Below are positions 1 to 7,328 of a DNA stretch of 7,432 nucleotides, piece after piece (the first letter of the stretch is position 1; each line of letters starts with the position of its first letter). The notes below the pieces were generated by a model that did no database searches, had not been told where the DNA came from, and saw only the letters and a program-made list of their open reading frames with translations. Made by a program: the position numbers and the translations under genes. Origin of the DNA: Demequinaceae bacterium UBA4004. GTDB taxonomy: Bacteria; Actinomycetota; Actinomycetes; Actinomycetales; Demequinaceae. Where the stretch lies: positions 1 to 7,432 of the forward strand of contig DGBM01000155.1 in assembly GCA_002384765.1 (NCBI GenBank). The letters run 5' to 3'.

Positions 1-1173
<1,173 letters not shown>

Positions 1174-1184
1174 TTTAGTTCAAA

Positions 1185-1213
1185 TTGCTAACGAATTTTG
1201 TGCAGCGTAGGTT
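1185..1213 (+). promoter_or_regulatory. Candidate promoter upstream of the ACAD pair
   Basis: The 65-bp gap after the oxidase stop is distinctly AT-richer than the flanking genes. It contains TTGCTA (1185-1190), a 17-nt spacer and TAGGTT (1208-1213), a plausible sigma-70-type -35/-10 pair for an actinobacterium (TAnnnT -10). A short inverted repeat AAATT (1182-1186) / AATTT (1194-1198) overlaps the -35 and might be part of an operator. This is pattern matching only; the gene pair could also be read through from the oxidase. Confidence 0.35.
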
Positions 1214-1238
1214 CTAGACCAAGCTGGGGAGGAAATTA

Positions 1239-2369
1239 ATGAGGCTTGAAGCCACTGAGCTCACTGATGAAGAGCTCGCACTACAGCAAAAGGTACGTAG
1301 CTGGCTGCGTGAGCGGCTGCCGGAGGGTAGTTATCCGCTGGGGTTGGGCATGTCCGGCGAGATCGATCCGGAGTTTTCGCGCGACCTGGGTGCGCAGGGC
1401 TGGCTGGGAATGGCGCTGCCTACCGAGTACGGCGGGCACGGGCGTAGCGCGGTCGAACGGTTGATCGTCGTTGAGGAGATGCTCGCGATCGGCGCGCCGG
1501 TGGGGTTCCACTGGGTCGCTGACCGGCAGAGCGGTCCGAGCATCGCCAAGCACGGCACCGAGGAACAGAAGCAGGAGATCTTGCCGGCCATCGCGCGCGG
1601 TGAGGTCTCGTTCGCGATCGGGATGAGCGAGCCGGATTCGGGTTCGGACCTCGCGTCGCTGCGCACGCGGGCTGTCCAGGATGGCGACGGCTGGCGGGTC
1701 AACGGCGCGAAGATCTGGACGTCGGGCGCATACGAGTCGACGCATATCCTGGCGCTCTTCCGCACGTCGGAGGAGAAGCACACCGGGTTGACGCAGTTCA
1801 TCGTCCCCCGCCACACCGAGGGCCTGACGATCAACAAGATCCCGTTTATCGACGGCACCCGTCATTTCTGCGAGATGCACTTCGACGACATGTTCCTGCC
1901 CGACTCCGCCCGGATGGGTGAGATCGGCGGCGGCTGGGGTCAGAACACCGCGGAGCTCGTGCTCGAGCGCGGCGGCGTCGACCGGTGGATGTCGATCGCT
2001 CCGATTCTGGAGAACTGGGTCCGCTCGCGTGCAATCGCCGGTGACCGCGCAGCCGAGGCTGACCTCGGCGCGATCACTGCGCGTAACTGGGCGTTCCGCG
2101 GGTTGTCACTGGCGATCGCCCGGATGGTGGACGAGGGGAAGTCCCCGGTTACCGAGGCCGCGCTGGTCAAGGAGATGGCGACCCGCTTCGAGCATGAGAG
2201 CACCGACATCGTCGCGCGGCACTTCGGCCGTACGCCGGACCTGCAGTCCGACGACCCGTACGAGTCGCTGCTGGCCCGCGCGATTCTGGTGTCACCGTCG
2301 TGGTCGATCCGGGGCGGTACGAATGAGATTCTGCGCTCCGTAATTGCGAAGGGATTGAACAAGCGATGA
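1239..2369 (+). CDS. Acyl-CoA dehydrogenase, catalytic-type subunit of a split pair
   Basis: A 376-residue FAD-dependent acyl-CoA dehydrogenase (alpha,beta-desaturation of an acyl-CoA). The start ATG has a strong GGGGAGG ribosome site at 1226-1232, 6 nt away. Seen: a helical N-domain (about 8-120); the beta-domain flavin/substrate motif FAIGMSEPDSGSD (125-137); WxxNGAKIWTSG (152-163); LVLERGG (240-246), where Glu243 aligns with the catalytic Glu254 of isovaleryl-CoA dehydrogenase; and a C-terminal SIRGGTNEI (356-364), where the other family position for catalytic Glu is Gly. It lacks the RxQFG FAD-diphosphate motif and the QxHGGxG motif that a homotetrameric ACAD needs. The next gene supplies both, so I infer an obligate heteromer like mycobacterial FadE26/27 or FadE28/29 (ChsE) pairs. 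Its stop overlaps the next start by ATGA, suggesting translational coupling. Confidence 0.93.
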   Translation: MRLEATELTDEELALQQKVRSWLRERLPEGSYPLGLGMSGEIDPEFSRDLGAQGWLGMALPTEYGGHGRSAVERLIVVEEMLAIGAPVGFHWVADRQSGPSIAKHGTEEQKQEILPAIARGEVSFAIGMSEPDSGSDLASLRTRAVQDGDGWRVNGAKIWTSGAYESTHILALFRTSEEKHTGLTQFIVPRHTEGLTINKIPFIDGTRHFCEMHFDDMFLPDSARMGEIGGGWGQNTAELVLERGGVDRWMSIAPILENWVRSRAIAGDRAAEADLGAITARNWAFRGLSLAIARMVDEGKSPVTEAALVKEMATRFEHESTDIVARHFGRTPDLQSDDPYESLLARAILVSPSWSIRGGTNEILRSVIAKGLNKR

Positions 2370-3379
2370 CAGTTCGAGCCGATGCAGACCTGGTCTCGAC
2401 CGTTCGAGACCTGTTCAGCGTGCGTTGTACCCCCGAGGTGGTGACCCAGGCCGAGACCGACGGCGTCGCGCCGGAGAAGCTGTGGGACGAGGTGACCGCG
2501 ATGGGCCTGCAGTTGGTCGGCGTGCCGGAGGAAGCCGGCGGTTCCGGCGGAACAATCCTTGATGCGCTCGCGATCTTGCACGCAGCCGGTGAGTACGCCA
2601 CACCGCTGCCGATCGCCGAGACGATGCTGGCAGCGGCGATCCTGGCCGATGCCGGCGCTGAGATCCCCGACGGCGCACTTGCCGTCGTACCGACCGACGC
2701 GTCGCTGACGGTTAACGGCGATGTTGTGACCGGTGAAGCGAAGCGGGTCCCATGGGCCCGCGGCGCGGCGCTGCTGGTCGGTGTCATTGACGGCAAGGCG
2801 TTCACCGCCAAACCCGACGTGACTCGCCAAGGCGTCGACATGGCAGGGATGCCGAGCGACGACGTCCGGATCTCCGGCACGATCATCGGCGACACGAAGA
2901 CCGACGTCCTGCTCGCGGGGGCGTTGTCGCGTTCGGCGCAGATGGCCGGCGCGATGGAGGCGATGGCTGAGCTCACTCGGGAGTACACCAACGAGCGAGT
3001 GCAGTTCGGTCAGCCAGTCGGTCGGTTCCAGGCGGTCGCGCAGCACGTCGTCACGCTCGCGCAGATGGCGACCATGACGTCATTGAACGTAGATCGTGCT
3101 GGACTGGCGCTGCTTCGTGGACCTGCGCCGTTCGAGATCAAGGCGCTCAAGCAGATCACCAATCGGAACGCCACCACGGCGGCGCGCGCGGCGCACCAGG
3201 CGCACGGCGCGATCGGTATGACGCAGGAGTACCGCCTGCAGCAACTGACTCGCCGGCTGTACGCGTGGCGCGGCGAGTTCGGCGAGGAAAAGCAGCTCGC
3301 CGAGGACATCGGCAGGGCGGTCGCCGAGCACGGCTCGCTGAACGACGTCGTCGTCGCCGGCTCCGAAGCACTCAACTAG
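2366..3379 (+). CDS. Acyl-CoA dehydrogenase, FAD-binding partner subunit
   Basis: A 337-residue ACAD homologue, shorter than the usual 380-400. Its ATG overlaps the stop of the previous gene (ATGA at 2366-2369); a weak AAGGGA lies at 2349-2354. Seen: an N-terminal helical domain with GLQLVGVPEEAGGSGG (47-62); a reduced middle beta-domain with no SEPxSGSD motif; then a canonical C-domain with R211-V-Q213-F-G215...Q222 (FAD diphosphate contacts) and AHQAHGAIGMTQE (276-288, the FAD-contact Q/HGGxG block). At the position of the IVD-type catalytic Glu it has ALSR, with Ser188 in place of Glu. It is therefore predicted to be non-catalytic alone and to complete the FAD site of the preceding subunit in an alpha2beta2 enzyme. 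In steroid and cyclic-acid degraders such pairs desaturate bulky or branched acyl-CoAs; that substrate class is inferred here. Confidence 0.91.
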   Translation: MTVRADADLVSTVRDLFSVRCTPEVVTQAETDGVAPEKLWDEVTAMGLQLVGVPEEAGGSGGTILDALAILHAAGEYATPLPIAETMLAAAILADAGAEIPDGALAVVPTDASLTVNGDVVTGEAKRVPWARGAALLVGVIDGKAFTAKPDVTRQGVDMAGMPSDDVRISGTIIGDTKTDVLLAGALSRSAQMAGAMEAMAELTREYTNERVQFGQPVGRFQAVAQHVVTLAQMATMTSLNVDRAGLALLRGPAPFEIKALKQITNRNATTAARAAHQAHGAIGMTQEYRLQQLTRRLYAWRGEFGEEKQLAEDIGRAVAEHGSLNDVVVAGSEALN

Positions 3380-3384
3380 ATCGA

Positions 3385-3443
3385 TTCTGCGGTGGGTTAG
3401 ACCCGGCTATCGGCACGTTATCCGGGTCTAACCCACCGCAGAA
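3385..3443 (+). terminator. Perfect 22-bp stem-loop; probable terminator or attenuator
   Basis: Left arm 3385-3406 and right arm 3422-3443 are perfect reverse complements over 22 bp, with a 15-nt loop (3407-3421). The arms contain GGTGGGTTAGACCCGG and its complement. The stem starts 5 nt after the ACAD stop and ends 7 nt before the ribosome site of the crotonase gene. There is no long T-run after the right arm (only CTTTATG), which fits terminators of GC-rich actinobacteria, an RNA-stabilising or processing hairpin, or an attenuator controlling the downstream gene. The hairpin is certain from the sequence; its role is inferred. Confidence 0.6.
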
Positions 3444-3450
3444 CTTTATG

Positions 3451-3456
3451 AAAGGA
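3451..3456 (+). promoter_or_regulatory. Ribosome binding site deciding the crotonase start
   Basis: AAAGGA lies 9 nt before the ATG at 3466. An in-frame ATG at 3448 would put this purine block inside the gene and has only the right arm of the stem-loop upstream, with no Shine-Dalgarno sequence. The frame stays open back to 3265, but that stretch overlaps the end of the ACAD gene in another frame and reads as low-complexity Arg-rich sequence. ATG 3466 is therefore preferred. Confidence 0.65.
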
Positions 3457-3465
3457 CGCACACTT

Positions 3466-4224
3466 ATGGGCGACTTGGAAGTCACGAAAGACGGATATGT
3501 AGCGGTTCTGCGCGTCATGCGCGCACCGAACAACTTCTTCGACCACGCAATCGTCGGCGAACTCGCCGAGGCCGGCCGGCAGGCGGACGCCGACAAAGAC
3601 ACCCGCGCGATCGTGCTGTGCTCAGAAGGCAAGAACTTCTGCGCCGGCGCGAACTTCGGCGAGGGCGGTCTGGGCTCGGAGCGGGCGAAGATCTCCGGCG
3701 AGTTGTACCGCTCGGCGGCCGAGCTGTTCGACATCAAGACCCCGATCGTTGCGGCGGTGCAGGGTGCTGCCGTCGGCGGCGGGCTCGGCCTCGCGCTGGT
3801 CGGCGACTTCCGCGTCGCGAACGCCAAGTCGCGGCTGCACGCGAACTTCGCGAAGCTCGGCTTCCACCAGGGATTCGGGCTCAGCGTCACGTTGCCGCGG
3901 CTGATCGGCGAGCAGAAGGCCGCCGAGATGCTGCTGACCGCACGCGCGGTCAAGGGCGAGGAAGCGCTCGAGTTGGGCCTGGTCGACCGACTCGCCGATG
4001 ATCCGTTCGAAGGCGCGATGGAGCTCGCTAGGGCGATCGCGGCGAACGCGCCGCTGGCGATCACCTCGATCCGCGAGACCCTGCGCGGTTCGCTGGCCGC
4101 CGACGTCAAGGCGATCCTCGAGCGTGAGCTCTCGGAGCAGACCTGGCAGTGGGACACCGCTGACTGCGCCGAAGGCGTCGCCGCCAACCTCGCCCGCCGC
4201 GAGGCCAACTTCACCGCTTCCTAG
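3466..4224 (+). CDS. Crotonase-fold protein (enoyl-CoA hydratase/isomerase family), atypical active site
   Basis: A 252-residue single-domain crotonase, the usual length for the family, acting on an acyl-CoA in the cytosol. Seen: PNNFFD (21-26) at the place of the common NAL motif; the first oxyanion-hole segment GKNFCAGANF (55-64); the second oxyanion-hole loop VQGAAVGGGLGLAL (98-111); LGFHQGFGLSVTLPRLIG (131-148); and the C-terminal GLVDRLADDP (171-180). The position of Glu144 of rat mitochondrial hydratase is Gly108 (codon 3787) and the Glu164 position falls at Phe128 (codon 3847). Both hydratase glutamates are thus missing, while CoA-binding and oxyanion-hole elements are kept. It is probably not a classical hydratase; isomerase, hydrolase, C-C cleaving or non-classical hydratase activity is possible. 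It sits between the ACAD pair and the CoA ligase, so an acyl-CoA intermediate of the same pathway is the likely substrate (inference). Confidence 0.9.
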   Translation: MGDLEVTKDGYVAVLRVMRAPNNFFDHAIVGELAEAGRQADADKDTRAIVLCSEGKNFCAGANFGEGGLGSERAKISGELYRSAAELFDIKTPIVAAVQGAAVGGGLGLALVGDFRVANAKSRLHANFAKLGFHQGFGLSVTLPRLIGEQKAAEMLLTARAVKGEEALELGLVDRLADDPFEGAMELARAIAANAPLAITSIRETLRGSLAADVKAILERELSEQTWQWDTADCAEGVAANLARREANFTAS

Positions 4225-4261
4225 CAATATCCGCGGTCGTTGACCCACCTCTGTGGTGCTA

Positions 4262-4403
4262 CCCACGATCGCCGACCAGCCGAGCGGAGCGAGGCGTGGA
4301 GACGTCGAAGGCCGCATGAGTCCGTAGTGACTTACTGACACATGCGCCCTGCGGCGTCTCCGCTCGTTCGCCCTTTGGCCTCTCTCCGGTCGACGATCGT
4401 GGG
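4262..4403. repeat. Large imperfect inverted repeat (intergenic palindrome)
   Basis: The left arm (about 4262-4320) and right arm (about 4338-4403) are imperfect reverse complements. Outer ends pair as CCCACGATCG (4262-4271) with CGATCGTGGG (4394-4403). Inner blocks pair as TGGAGACG (4297-4304) with CGTCTCCG (4355-4362) and GCCGCATG (4311-4318) with CATGCGCC. The arms differ by a roughly 6-nt indel. A homologue of the right arm recurs at 7250-7328, so this is a dispersed repeat and not a one-off hairpin. It may be an actinobacterial intergenic palindromic repeat, a MITE-like relic, or a transcribed structure ending the crotonase message. Confidence 0.65.
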
Positions 4404-4416
4404 GTGGTCGCCCGGG

Positions 4417-4466
4417 AACGTCGGTGTACGTCGGGGACAAAAACGTCGGTGTACGTCGGGGACAAA
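4417..4466. repeat. Two perfect 25-bp tandem direct repeats with ACGTCGG iterons
   Basis: Bases 4417-4441 and 4442-4466 are identical 25-mers (beginning AACGTCGGTGTACGTCGG and ending GACAAA). Each contains ACGTCGG twice, 10 bp apart, giving four copies at 4418, 4428, 4443 and 4453. The array lies 50-99 bp upstream of the acyl-CoA synthetase start. It could be a multi-site operator, or the repeated terminus of a lost insertion sequence: the reverse complement reads TGTCCCCGACGTACACC, in the style of IS ends. No transposase remnant is seen. Confidence 0.8.
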
Positions 4467-4501
4467 CGAGAACGGGCTTAAGAAACGAGAGCGGGCTTAG
4501 A
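4464..4501. repeat. Two imperfect 19-bp tandem repeats
   Basis: Units 4464-4482 and 4483-4501 share AAACGAGA(A/G)CGGGCTTA and differ at three positions. The first unit overlaps the end of the 25-bp array by 3 bp. The second contains a TAG at 4498-4500 that closes the synthetase reading frame upstream, fixing its start at ATG 4516. It may be part of the promoter or leader of the synthetase gene; function unknown. Confidence 0.6.
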
Positions 4502-4515
4502 GAGAGTCGGTAGCG

Positions 4516-6069
4516 ATGGGTTGGATTGAGGGTGCGGAGCGCCGCTCCTCGGCTGAGGAACTGATGTCACGGGCCACGAAAGCCGCGAGTGTCTTGCAGG
4601 GGCTGGGCGTGAGCGCGGGTGACGGCGTGGCGTTGTGCATGCGCAACGAACCGGCGTACTTCGAGGCCAGTTTCGCCACCGGAATGCTCGGTGCCTATCC
4701 AGTCGCCATGAACTGGCACTGCACGCCCGACGAGGCGCGCTATCTGCTCACCGACTGCGCGGCCAAAGTCCTGGTAATCCACGCCGACCTGCTGGCCGCG
4801 ATGATCGATGTCGTCCCCGAGGACGTAACGGTCGTCGAGGTGGAGACGCCTCGCGAGGTGCGCACCGCCTACGGAATCTCGGCCGAGCAAGGCCGACCTG
4901 CCGAGGGCAGCCTCATCTGGCGCACGCTGGTCGACGCCGCTCCCACGCGAGAAGAGCCCGCGTTGGAGCCTCCCAGCACGATCCTTTACACGTCGGGCAC
5001 AACGGGGCTGCCGAAAGGCGTGCGCCGTCCGCCGTCCACTCCCGACGAACAGGCTGCGACAGCCCAGATGCTGGGGTGGTCCTACGGTTATACCGACGTC
5101 CTGGAGGGGCGACGGACGCCCGAAACCATCACTACGGCGGTTGTCGGGCCGGTTTATCACGCAGCACCGAATGCGCACTCGATCTTTTCGATCCCCATAG
5201 GTGTCAACGTGCTGATCATGCCGCGGTTCGATCCCGAGGAGTTGCTGGCGGCGATCGCGCGATTCCGAATCACTCATCTGAACCTCGTGCCGATCATGTT
5301 TGTGCGCTTACTCAGGCTTCCCGCCGAGGTGCGCAACAAGTACGACCTGTCGAGCCTGGAGTACGTCGCCCACGCCGCCGCACCGTGCCCGGCACCGGTG
5401 AAGCACGCGATGATCGATTGGTGGGGCCCCGTCATCTGGGAGTATTACGGCACGACGGAGATGGGGAACGTAACCCATATTTCGTCCCAGGAGTGGCTCG
5501 AGCACCCAGGATCGGTCGGCCGCATCATGCCTGACACCGATCTGCGGATCGTTGATGATCAAGGCGCCGATGTGCCCCCGGGCGAGGTCGGCGAGGTCAT
5601 CGGACGCGGACGCCGGCGATCCGATTTCACCTACCAGAACGCGCCCGAGAAGCGGCGCGAGATGGACCGCGATGGCCTCATCGCTCCCGGCGACATCGGG
5701 TACTTCGACGCTGATGGCTTCCTTTACTTATGTGATCGCAAGAGCCAGATGATCATCTCGGGCGGCGCCAATATCTATCCGGCCGAGGTTGAGGCCGAGT
5801 TGCAGCGGATTCCCGGCGTCGCCGATTGTGCGGTGTTCGGTATTCCTGACGACGAGTTTGGCGAGATGGTGTGCGCCCACGTCCAGTTGGAGCCCGGTGC
5901 GCAGCTGACAGCCGAAACGATTCGCGCGGACCTGCGTGGAGTGTTGACGAGTTACAAGATCCCGAAGGTGGTGGCGTTTGATGACGTACTGCCGCGCGAG
6001 GATTCGGGCAAGATTTTCAAACGTAAGCTGCGCGAGCCCTATTGGGCGGGACGGGAGACACGTATATGA
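4516..6069 (+). CDS. Acyl-CoA synthetase (AMP-forming, FadD-like)
   Basis: A 517-residue ANL-superfamily adenylating enzyme: acid + ATP + CoA gives acyl-CoA via an acyl-AMP. Seen: the ATP-binding loop TILYTSGTTGLPKGVRR (155-171); GPVYHAAPN (211-219) in the acyl-pocket region; YYGTTE (310-315); the GDIGYFDADGFLYLCDRK segment (392-409) with the ribose-binding Asp393 and hinge-region Arg408; SGGANIYPAEVE (415-426); and the C-terminal LPREDSGKIFKRKL (492-505) with Lys499 as the predicted adenylation lysine. ATG 4516 is the only usable start, because an in-frame TAG occurs at 4498; the ribosome site (AGAGAG, 4501-4506) is weak. The N-terminus starts close to the first conserved helix, so it looks about 20-30 residues shorter than many FadDs. 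It overlaps the amidohydrolase gene by ATGA. All motifs needed for activity are present; the acyl substrate cannot be told. Confidence 0.93.
   Translation: MGWIEGAERRSSAEELMSRATKAASVLQGLGVSAGDGVALCMRNEPAYFEASFATGMLGAYPVAMNWHCTPDEARYLLTDCAAKVLVIHADLLAAMIDVVPEDVTVVEVETPREVRTAYGISAEQGRPAEGSLIWRTLVDAAPTREEPALEPPSTILYTSGTTGLPKGVRRPPSTPDEQAATAQMLGWSYGYTDVLEGRRTPETITTAVVGPVYHAAPNAHSIFSIPIGVNVLIMPRFDPEELLAAIARFRITHLNLVPIMFVRLLRLPAEVRNKYDLSSLEYVAHAAAPCPAPVKHAMIDWWGPVIWEYYGTTEMGNVTHISSQEWLEHPGSVGRIMPDTDLRIVDDQGADVPPGEVGEVIGRGRRRSDFTYQNAPEKRREMDRDGLIAPGDIGYFDADGFLYLCDRKSQMIISGGANIYPAEVEAELQRIPGVADCAVFGIPDDEFGEMVCAHVQLEPGAQLTAETIRADLRGVLTSYKIPKVVAFDDVLPREDSGKIFKRKLREPYWAGRETRI
6053..6058 (+). promoter_or_regulatory. 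Ribosome binding site deciding the amidohydrolase start
   Basis: GGGAGA inside the last codons of the synthetase gene lies 7 nt before ATG 6066. This supports ATG 6066, with its ATGA overlap, over the in-frame TTG at 6042, which would add eight residues (MGGTGDTY) that fit no family motif. Confidence 0.6.
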
Positions 6070-7112
6070 CTGAAGAAGCGCTCGAACCGGACCTGCCGAT
6101 CATCGATCCTCATCACCACCTGTGGGATACGACGGCTCTGTCGCCGACTCCTGACATGGTGCACCCGTTCGGGGCGATCCGGCGGCAATCGCCGCGCTAC
6201 CTCTTCGAGGAGCTCTTCAATGATTGTCGCGAAAGTGGGCACAACGTTGTCGGCACGGTCTTCCTGCAGTGTCACTCCTTCTACCGCGCGGACGGCCCGG
6301 ACGAGCTAAAGCCCGTCGGGGAGGTCGAGTACGTCAACGGTGTGGCGGCGCGATCGGCGAGCGGGCTCTACGGGCCGTTCCGCGCCTGCGCAGGGATCGT
6401 CGGCCAAGCGGATCTGACACTTGGCTCCGCAGTCGGCACCGTCCTCGATGCCGCGGTCGCTGCCGGGAACGGCCGATTCCGGGGTATTCGCCACATCGGC
6501 GCACACGACCCCGACCCGGACGTGCTGGGACCGCTGGGTCGCGCACCGGCGTCGCTGTACTCCGACTCGACCTTTCGCGAAGGCCTCAACGAGCTTGGCA
6601 AGCGTGGATTGACGTTTGATGCCTGGGTCCTCGAGCCGCAGCTGCATGAGGTGATCAGTCTGGCTCGAGACTTCCCAGAGCAGCCGATCGTGCTCAATCA
6701 CGCGGGCACACCGCTTGGGTTGGGGGTCTACCAGGGACGCCGGCAGGAACGTTTCGCCGGATGGAAAGCCGCGATCACCGAGCTCGCATCCTGCCCGAAC
6801 GTGACGGTCAAGCTGGGCGGACTAGCCATGCCTTTCTGCGCGCTCGACGATCTGGGATCGGGCGCACCAATGACATCCGTGCGGTTGGCTGAGTTGTTCC
6901 GTCCCTACCTCGAGACCTGCATCGAGGCGTTCGGCGCCTCGCGTGCGATGTTCGAAAGCAATTTCCCGGTGGACCGCTGGGGCGCTGACTACACCACACT
7001 GTGGAACGCGTTCAAACTGATCGCGCAGGGCGCGAGCACCGAGGAGAAGAGCGACCTATTCGCTGGTGCCGCCGCGCGCTTCTACTCGGTCGAGCACGTC
7101 CTCAACGGCTAA
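6066..7112 (+). CDS. Metal-dependent amidohydrolase, COG3618/Amidohydro_2 type
   Basis: A 348-residue TIM-barrel hydrolase of the amidohydrolase superfamily (Amidohydro_2; predicted metal-dependent hydrolases related to lactonases). Seen: the N-terminal metal motif DPHHHLWD (14-21, His16/His18 being the HxH ligands); the GRFRGIRHIGAHD segment (136-148); a barrel strand ending PIVLNHAGTPLG (207-218, His212); NVTVKLGGL (245-253); and MFESNFPVDRW (295-305), where Asp303 is the predicted catalytic/metal Asp. No signal peptide is visible, so it should be cytosolic. The 4-bp overlap with the acyl-CoA synthetase suggests co-translation and a shared pathway. Family members hydrolyse lactones, pyrones, amides or decarboxylate; here it may open a ring or remove an acyl/amide group before or after CoA activation. 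The substrate is unknown. Confidence 0.9.
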   Translation: MTEEALEPDLPIIDPHHHLWDTTALSPTPDMVHPFGAIRRQSPRYLFEELFNDCRESGHNVVGTVFLQCHSFYRADGPDELKPVGEVEYVNGVAARSASGLYGPFRACAGIVGQADLTLGSAVGTVLDAAVAAGNGRFRGIRHIGAHDPDPDVLGPLGRAPASLYSDSTFREGLNELGKRGLTFDAWVLEPQLHEVISLARDFPEQPIVLNHAGTPLGLGVYQGRRQERFAGWKAAITELASCPNVTVKLGGLAMPFCALDDLGSGAPMTSVRLAELFRPYLETCIEAFGASRAMFESNFPVDRWGADYTTLWNAFKLIAQGASTEEKSDLFAGAAARFYSVEHVLNG

Positions 7113-7127
7113 CGGCACCTTCAACGG

Positions 7128-7209
7128 TCGACGAGCATTGGATTGTGGCCGTCGAAGGAGTGGAGGCTGTACCTCCTGTGCTCGTCGAAGGAGTGGGCCC
7201 CTCCGGGGC
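7128..7209 (+). terminator. Possible terminator hairpins after the amidohydrolase
   Basis: A 10-bp inverted repeat TCGACGAGCA (7128-7137) / TGCTCGTCGA (7179-7188) encloses a smaller hairpin GGAGG-CTGTA-CCTCC (7162-7176). It is followed by GCCCC-TCC-GGGGC (7197-7209). No T-run follows. These structures sit 15-97 nt after the last stop of the cluster, where a terminator would be expected, but the stems are short. Confidence 0.35.
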
Positions 7210-7249
7210 GAGTGAGTAGCGACGCGGTGGGACGCGTGTGTCGGTTGTG

Positions 7250-7328
7250 AGTGGTTGTTGACATGTGCGGCCTGCGACGTCTCCGTGCGCGTCGGCCAGG
7301 GCCTCCGCTTAGTCGACGATCGTGGGGC
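7250..7328 (+). repeat. Second copy of the intergenic repeat arm
   Basis: This is homologous to 4326-4405 in direct orientation. It shares AGTG..TT..TGACA at its start, CTGCG.CGTCTCCG in the middle, and an identical 16-mer GTCGACGATCGTGGGG (7312-7327, matching 4389-4404). The distance from CGTCTCCG to the 16-mer is 34 bp in both copies, so no net indel separates them there. A full matching left arm is not seen upstream of this copy. Confidence 0.65.

Noticed and set aside
1940..3046. Long reverse-strand open frame (368 codons) across the ACAD pair
   Set aside because: It is antisense to two well-supported genes, shows no recognisable domain, is rich in Arg/Ser/His, and is the expected product of strong third-position GC bias.
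3385..3443. tRNA or riboswitch
   Set aside because: There is a single long perfect stem with one loop; no cloverleaf, no T-loop-type sequence and no known aptamer core were recognisable.
3265..3465. Upstream extension of the crotonase frame
   Set aside because: It overlaps the ACAD gene out of frame, runs through the 22-bp stem-loop and encodes Arg-rich sequence unlike any crotonase N-terminus. AAAGGA before ATG 3466 fits better.
3372..4214. Reverse-strand open frame (280 codons) opposite the crotonase
   Set aside because: It is Ser/Ala-rich, lacks motifs, and mirrors the crotonase gene; codon bias explains the open frame.
4259..4465. Small reverse-strand open frame beginning MSPTYTDV
   Set aside because: It is made entirely of the intergenic palindrome and the 25-bp repeat. 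The frame is a by-product of repeat sequence, with no ribosome site or domain seen.
4417..4501. CRISPR-like array
   Set aside because: The repeats are contiguous without spacers, only two copies of each unit occur, and no cas gene is present.
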